Shown here piece after piece: positions 13,807 to 17,359 of a DNA stretch of 17,359 nt (position 1 is its first letter; every line of letters begins with the position of its first letter). The notes under the pieces are model-generated. The model did no database searches, was not told the origin of the DNA, and was given only the letters and a program-made list of their open reading frames with translations. Source of the DNA: Candidatus Cloacimonas sp. (GTDB lineage: Bacteria; Cloacimonadota; Cloacimonadia; Cloacimonadales; Cloacimonadaceae); NCBI GenBank assembly GCA_035403355.1, contig DAONFA010000015.1, forward strand, positions 28,644 through 46,002, read 5' to 3'. The position numbers and the translations under genes are program-made.

Positions 13807-15057
13807 TCAAATCGTTTTTTCCTCTATATAGTTAGTCAACCGGGAAAGGCAATTGACATAAGAGCCGAGTTCGTTATCATACCAACCGAAGATTTTGGCA
13901 TGCGTAACCGGCAATTCCAATGCCTTATCCGTTTCCATCCCTTGAGCAGCCAAAGTTGAAACAGGAATTGTGACAAAGCCGGTTCTGGTATGTGTTTCAT
14001 GTGCTTCAATAACAACAGCAGCCATAGTTCCAATCATATCTGCCGAAACATTTTGCCTCTCACTGAATATCAGCAGGTCTTTTAGTGAACCCTCCGATGC
14101 TTTTTGGTAAACATCATTAATCAGTTTACGGCTTACCAACGGTTCTCCCAATTCATCCAATTCCGTATGGAAAGTAACATTTAAGTTTATAAGTGAGACG
14201 GTTGTTGTAGGAATGCGAACGCTATCTGCCATAAAACCGATATGTTTAATTTCGGGCATCACTTGTTCCAGAGCTTTAGTAACTCCTGTAGTAGAAAGAA
14301 TAATATTATTCAGGACGCTTCTGGATTTCCTCAAATCCGTAGCATCGGTTTTAGGAACGCTATCTAAAATGGATTGAGTATTAGTAGCGGAATGAATGGT
14401 GCTCATAGAAGCAGTCAATATTCTGGAGGTTGCCTGATTTTCCATAAGCGGTTTAAGCATATAAGCCAAGCCGGTTGTAGTGCAGGAAGCAGCAGAAATG
14501 ATGTTATGTTCACGAGGGTTAAATTCCAGGTGATTGATGCCGTAAATTATTGTCTTAGCATAATCCGGCATAGAATTTCCGGATTTAATTTTGAAAGGTG
14601 CGCTGCAGATAACTTTTAATGCTCCTGCATCCAAATGACCGTGTAAACAGGGTTTTCCGGAATCTGAGCGCAAAGCGGGGTCTAAAAAATTGCCCGTGCA
14701 ATCAACTACAATTCGCACTCCTTCGTTCAGCCAGTTAATATCTTTTGGGTCGCGAGCCGTTCTTAATATTTTAATCGGGATGCCCTCAATTTCCAAAAGA
14801 GGTATATCCTCATCAAGGATTTTAATTTCGGCTTTTTTACCTACCACTCCATAGAGAAACTTGTGGATAGAACCGTAAGTGCTATCCATTTCAATAACCT
14901 GAATAAGGTCATCCAGATTTTTGCCTACCACCCTGCCACAGTTTACTACGATTCCATCAAAATGCCTAAGATGTATCTGGTTCCATAACAATAGTTTGCC
15001 AATTCTGCCCAAACCATTGATACCCAGCAGTTTTTTGTTTCCTAAGCTCAGTTCCAT
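13807..15057 (-). CDS. gap: Divergent, long glyceraldehyde-3-phosphate dehydrogenase
   Basis: 416 residues against about 335 for common GAPDH. The NAD-binding fold starts with GINGLGRIGK (12-21). The active-site signature is AASCTTTGLA with Cys192 (usual form ASCTTNCLA), and His222 in STIHSATNTQ is the catalytic base. SVRIPT (279-284) and WYDNELGSY (392-400) are the other landmarks. At the end of the second strand the usual Asn-Asp is Asn39-Cys40-Gly-Arg42, so the Asp that binds the NAD ribose is missing. This may mean NADP use or relaxed specificity (inference). Extra residues lie around 126-141 and in the C-terminal domain (about 296-370). AAGGAG precedes the ATG at a normal distance. It lies 26 nt after the dikinase-like gene and is likely co-transcribed. 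Gluconeogenic GapB-type or erythrose-4-phosphate activity remain possible. Confidence 0.88.
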   Translation of the reverse strand: MELSLGNKKLLGINGLGRIGKLLLWNQIHLRHFDGIVVNCGRVVGKNLDDLIQVIEMDSTYGSIHKFLYGVVGKKAEIKILDEDIPLLEIEGIPIKILRTARDPKDINWLNEGVRIVVDCTGNFLDPALRSDSGKPCLHGHLDAGALKVICSAPFKIKSGNSMPDYAKTIIYGINHLEFNPREHNIISAASCTTTGLAYMLKPLMENQATSRILTASMSTIHSATNTQSILDSVPKTDATDLRKSRSVLNNIILSTTGVTKALEQVMPEIKHIGFMADSVRIPTTTVSLINLNVTFHTELDELGEPLVSRKLINDVYQKASEGSLKDLLIFSERQNVSADMIGTMAAVVIEAHETHTRTGFVTIPVSTLAAQGMETDKALELPVTHAKIFGWYDNELGSYVNCLSRLTNYIEEKTI

Positions 15058-15083
15058 TTTGATTTCTCCTTATATTTTTTATT

Positions 15084-17359
15084 TTATAAACAATGCATGC
15101 TAACTAAAGGATAATGCCCTGAATAAATAGCTCCGCTGGTAGCATCCAAAGCTACTTTATCGCCTGCCTGTAAATAGGTTTTCCCAATTCTGCACTTTGC
15201 CTCGGTATCTAACACAACCAAATCTTTACAGTTTACAATTCCAATTATGCCCAAACGAGTAGCTGTAACTGCAGCGTGGGAAGTTACTCCCCCTCGGGAA
15301 GTTAACAATCCCTGGCACTCAAAAAGCAGTTCCATATCATCCGGAACGGTATCGGGACGCACTAAAATCAGCGCTTCTCCGCAAGGGGCAAATTTTTCAA
15401 TATCTTCTTTGCCGAAAACGATTATGCCGTTCACAGCTCCTTTACCGATACCGATGCCAAAGGCAAGTTTTTTCTGATCACCTTTGGTAGTATCAAAGAC
15501 CTGATAATCAGGAGCTTTTTGGATAACCTGATCCCGGGTTTGTAAAATATATAATTGCTCAGGAGAAGGACCCTCAAAGGTAAATTCCATTTCCTGATGG
15601 GGATAGTTTTTATCTTCAATCAGCTGTCTGGCATAGCGTAATAGAGCATTGTAAATTGCCGGAAAGGTATTTTCCAGGGAATTGTTATTGGCTGTTTTAC
15701 TGTGCAAACATTGAATTTCCGATATAGGCAAAGTATGCACCAAACCGGCTACAACATCTTCTCCCTGGCTGCAAAGGGTAAAATCGCCATTCAAACAAAT
15801 TCCGCTCTCTTCGCTAAAGTCATAATGAGTAAACAAAACTCCCGTTCCCGATTCCAGAGAAATATTACCTAAAACCATTTTCTGGATAATAACTGCAGTG
15901 CCCCATTCATCGGCAATATGTAATTTTTGTCTGTATAACCGGGCTCTATCCGTGTTCCAGCTATCCAGCACACGCGAAATTGCCTTGTATAGTTGCATAA
16001 AGGGTTCCTGTTCCAGTTCTATATTATGCAGAGTGAGCACTTTTTTATAGTCCTGCACCATCTCCTGCATTTGAGCACCCGAAAATTGTGTTTTCAACTC
16101 TATGTTGAACCTTTTTTTATAGTTAATCATCACTGCATCAAATTCATCCCGGGGAATGCCATAAGCCATACCCCAGCTTTGAATCAGGCGTCGGTAACAA
16201 TCCCAGGCAGTCCATCCATAGTTTGGACGCAAAGAAAGTTTATAGGTAACTTCGTCCGTTAAACCGATATTTAAAAAGGTATCCATTGCCCCCGGTAAAC
16301 TCATTGGAGCTCCGGAACGGACAGAAAGCAATAAGGGTTTTTCCGGATTGCCTAAAACAAGGTCTGTATTCTTTTCCAGAATATTCAAATTTTGCCGGAT
16401 CAAGGCATCCAGTTCATCTGAAATATCAGGATGAGTATTGATAATTTCCCGATGGCGAAAAAGGTCTGTAGTAATAACAAATCCAGGTGGAACAGGAAAT
16501 TCATATTGGAGCATCCTTTTCAGGAAATATGCTTTAGAGCCCAACAGCACCTGATTTTCAATACGCGAGTTTTTCCTGTTCAGATGAAAAAAGAGTTTAT
16601 CGGGATCGTAATTCATCACTTTGGGAATATCATCCGGCTTAAAAAGATGTTTCATTTGAGCAAGGGATTCCAGGATTTGGGTAATAAAATTATCCAAGCC
16701 CTGCACCAGAAAGGATTTGGAAAGCAGATTGCGGTAAAATTCTTCCGCAAAAATCTCGGTTTCCTTTGAGCTCCGCTGCCCTTTTCCTTTTACCTTGGCT
16801 ACCATTCGTAATCCAATTTGCCTCAACTGCGTTTCATAAAACCGGTAATAATACTCGTTGATTATTTCCACTACGCTATCCTTCAGCAGCTTGAAAATAT
16901 CCAGATATTGGTCTATAGAAAGGTTGCTGAGATATTGAGACGATTTTAACATATTTAAAGCCGAACCATAGGCATCGCTGGTAACCAGAATTTGTTTCAT
17001 TGCATAGTCATAGAGCTCCAGAATGCGAATAATTCTGCGCAATGTTTTACCTGTGATGTAACTCAGGTTCAGCTGTTGCACATTACGCTCAAAAAGGCGC
17101 CTGACAACATTTTCAATCCTAAAAATCATTCCCATCGCTTCCAGTTTGGGCTCGCGATACATTCCATACATTGAAGGAATACCTGCCGCAATATGTCTTT
17201 TGTAATAGATATTTTCCCAGGCGGTTGTAGTTTGAGGGTCTAAGATAACGCTGTTCATTTTTCCGATGTAGGAAAGCAGCTGCCTAATCGTGCTGTCATA
17301 GTCCTTTCGGTCAAAACTATGGGCAAGACGATTTTGTTCATTAGCATCAAACCAACTGT
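15084..17359 (-). CDS. PPDK-like dikinase lacking the PEP domain (5' end outside window)
   Basis: The frame stays open through the window edge. An internal Met at 17258 has no ribosome-binding site, and 33 in-frame codons precede it (reading SWFDANEQNRLAHSF and on), so the gene starts outside. Numbering from that Met: 1-235 is a helical region I do not recognise. Residues 236-580 form the ATP-grasp domain of PPDK type, with LLGSKAYFLKRM (Lys242), LLLSVRSGAPMSLPGAMDT (Arg314), GTGVLFT (471-477), QGEDVVAG (498-505), MEFTFE (Glu558) and LQTRD (Gln573, Arg575). Residues about 600-720 are the swivelling domain with the phosphorylatable His661 in GGVTSHAAV. The protein ends at 724, where PPDK would continue for about 360 residues of TIM barrel. 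It can probably autophosphorylate from ATP, but what it phosphorylates is unknown. The SLPGAMDT motif places it nearer PPDK than PEP synthase or rifampicin phosphotransferase. It is the upstream partner of the GAPDH gene. Confidence 0.85.
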   Translation of the reverse strand, partial: SWFDANEQNRLAHSFDRKDYDSTIRQLLSYIGKMNSVILDPQTTTAWENIYYKRHIAAGIPSMYGMYREPKLEAMGMIFRIENVVRRLFERNVQQLNLSYITGKTLRRIIRILELYDYAMKQILVTSDAYGSALNMLKSSQYLSNLSIDQYLDIFKLLKDSVVEIINEYYYRFYETQLRQIGLRMVAKVKGKGQRSSKETEIFAEEFYRNLLSKSFLVQGLDNFITQILESLAQMKHLFKPDDIPKVMNYDPDKLFFHLNRKNSRIENQVLLGSKAYFLKRMLQYEFPVPPGFVITTDLFRHREIINTHPDISDELDALIRQNLNILEKNTDLVLGNPEKPLLLSVRSGAPMSLPGAMDTFLNIGLTDEVTYKLSLRPNYGWTAWDCYRRLIQSWGMAYGIPRDEFDAVMINYKKRFNIELKTQFSGAQMQEMVQDYKKVLTLHNIELEQEPFMQLYKAISRVLDSWNTDRARLYRQKLHIADEWGTAVIIQKMVLGNISLESGTGVLFTHYDFSEESGICLNGDFTLCSQGEDVVAGLVHTLPISEIQCLHSKTANNNSLENTFPAIYNALLRYARQLIEDKNYPHQEMEFTFEGPSPEQLYILQTRDQVIQKAPDYQVFDTTKGDQKKLAFGIGIGKGAVNGIIVFGKEDIEKFAPCGEALILVRPDTVPDDMELLFECQGLLTSRGGVTSHAAVTATRLGIIGIVNCKDLVVLDTEAKCRIGKTYLQAGDKVALDATSGAIYSGHYPLVSMHCL

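Noticed and set aside
17228..17258. Start of the dikinase gene at the ATG at 17258
   Set aside because: No ribosome-binding site, and the frame continues upstream without a stop to the window edge. The Met is internal.

Overview
The window looks like a chromosomal segment of an FCB-group anaerobe. It most resembles Candidatus Cloacimonadota (Cloacimonas-like). Three things point there: a large secreted protein ending in a PNPFNP-type sorting domain, a complete Rnf complex of the anaerobic type, and AT-rich genes separated by gaps packed with short repeats. The lineage is inferred from style, not from a marker gene. All eleven convincing genes lie on the minus strand, so the layout below is given in the direction of transcription, from high to low coordinates.

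Region 1 (17359-13807): a two-gene unit. The first gene runs off the window edge and encodes a PPDK-like dikinase. It has the ATP-grasp and swivelling phosphohistidine domains but no C-terminal PEP/pyruvate barrel. A divergent 416-residue glyceraldehyde-3-phosphate dehydrogenase follows 26 nt later. Together they suggest triose-phosphate/PEP-level carbon metabolism, though the dikinase's acceptor is unknown.

Region 2 (13806-12681): 1.1 kb without a convincing gene, built almost wholly of repeats. It holds 43-bp and 29-bp tandem repeats, a GC-rich palindromic cluster, an element made of two opposed hairpins, a 9-bp array of 16 units and an 8-bp array of 21 units. The probable rnf promoter and a small leader hairpin sit at its end.

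Region 3 (12674-7603): the operon rnfCDGEAB, with ATGA/TAATG overlaps. It encodes the membrane ferredoxin:NAD+ oxidoreductase that couples electron transfer to ion translocation. The FMN-attachment motifs (RnfD, RnfG), the membrane Fe-S cysteines (RnfA, RnfE) and the soluble Fe-S motifs (RnfB, RnfC) are all visible.

Region 4 (7491-3575): a translationally coupled pair of ABC half-transporters forming an asymmetric exporter. One ATP site is degenerate, and one subunit carries an extra external domain of about 135 residues, resembling the BmrC/BmrD (YheI/YheH) type.

Region 5 (3574-1): a repeat-filled gap with three copies of the hairpin element, a 934-residue secreted multidomain protein, an 11-unit 8-bp array abutting its stop codon, a rho-independent terminator, and a 37-bp tandem repeat at the window edge.

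The best leads are the dikinase lacking its PEP domain beside the unusual GAPDH, and two REP-like hairpin families whose copies show compensatory base changes in their stems.
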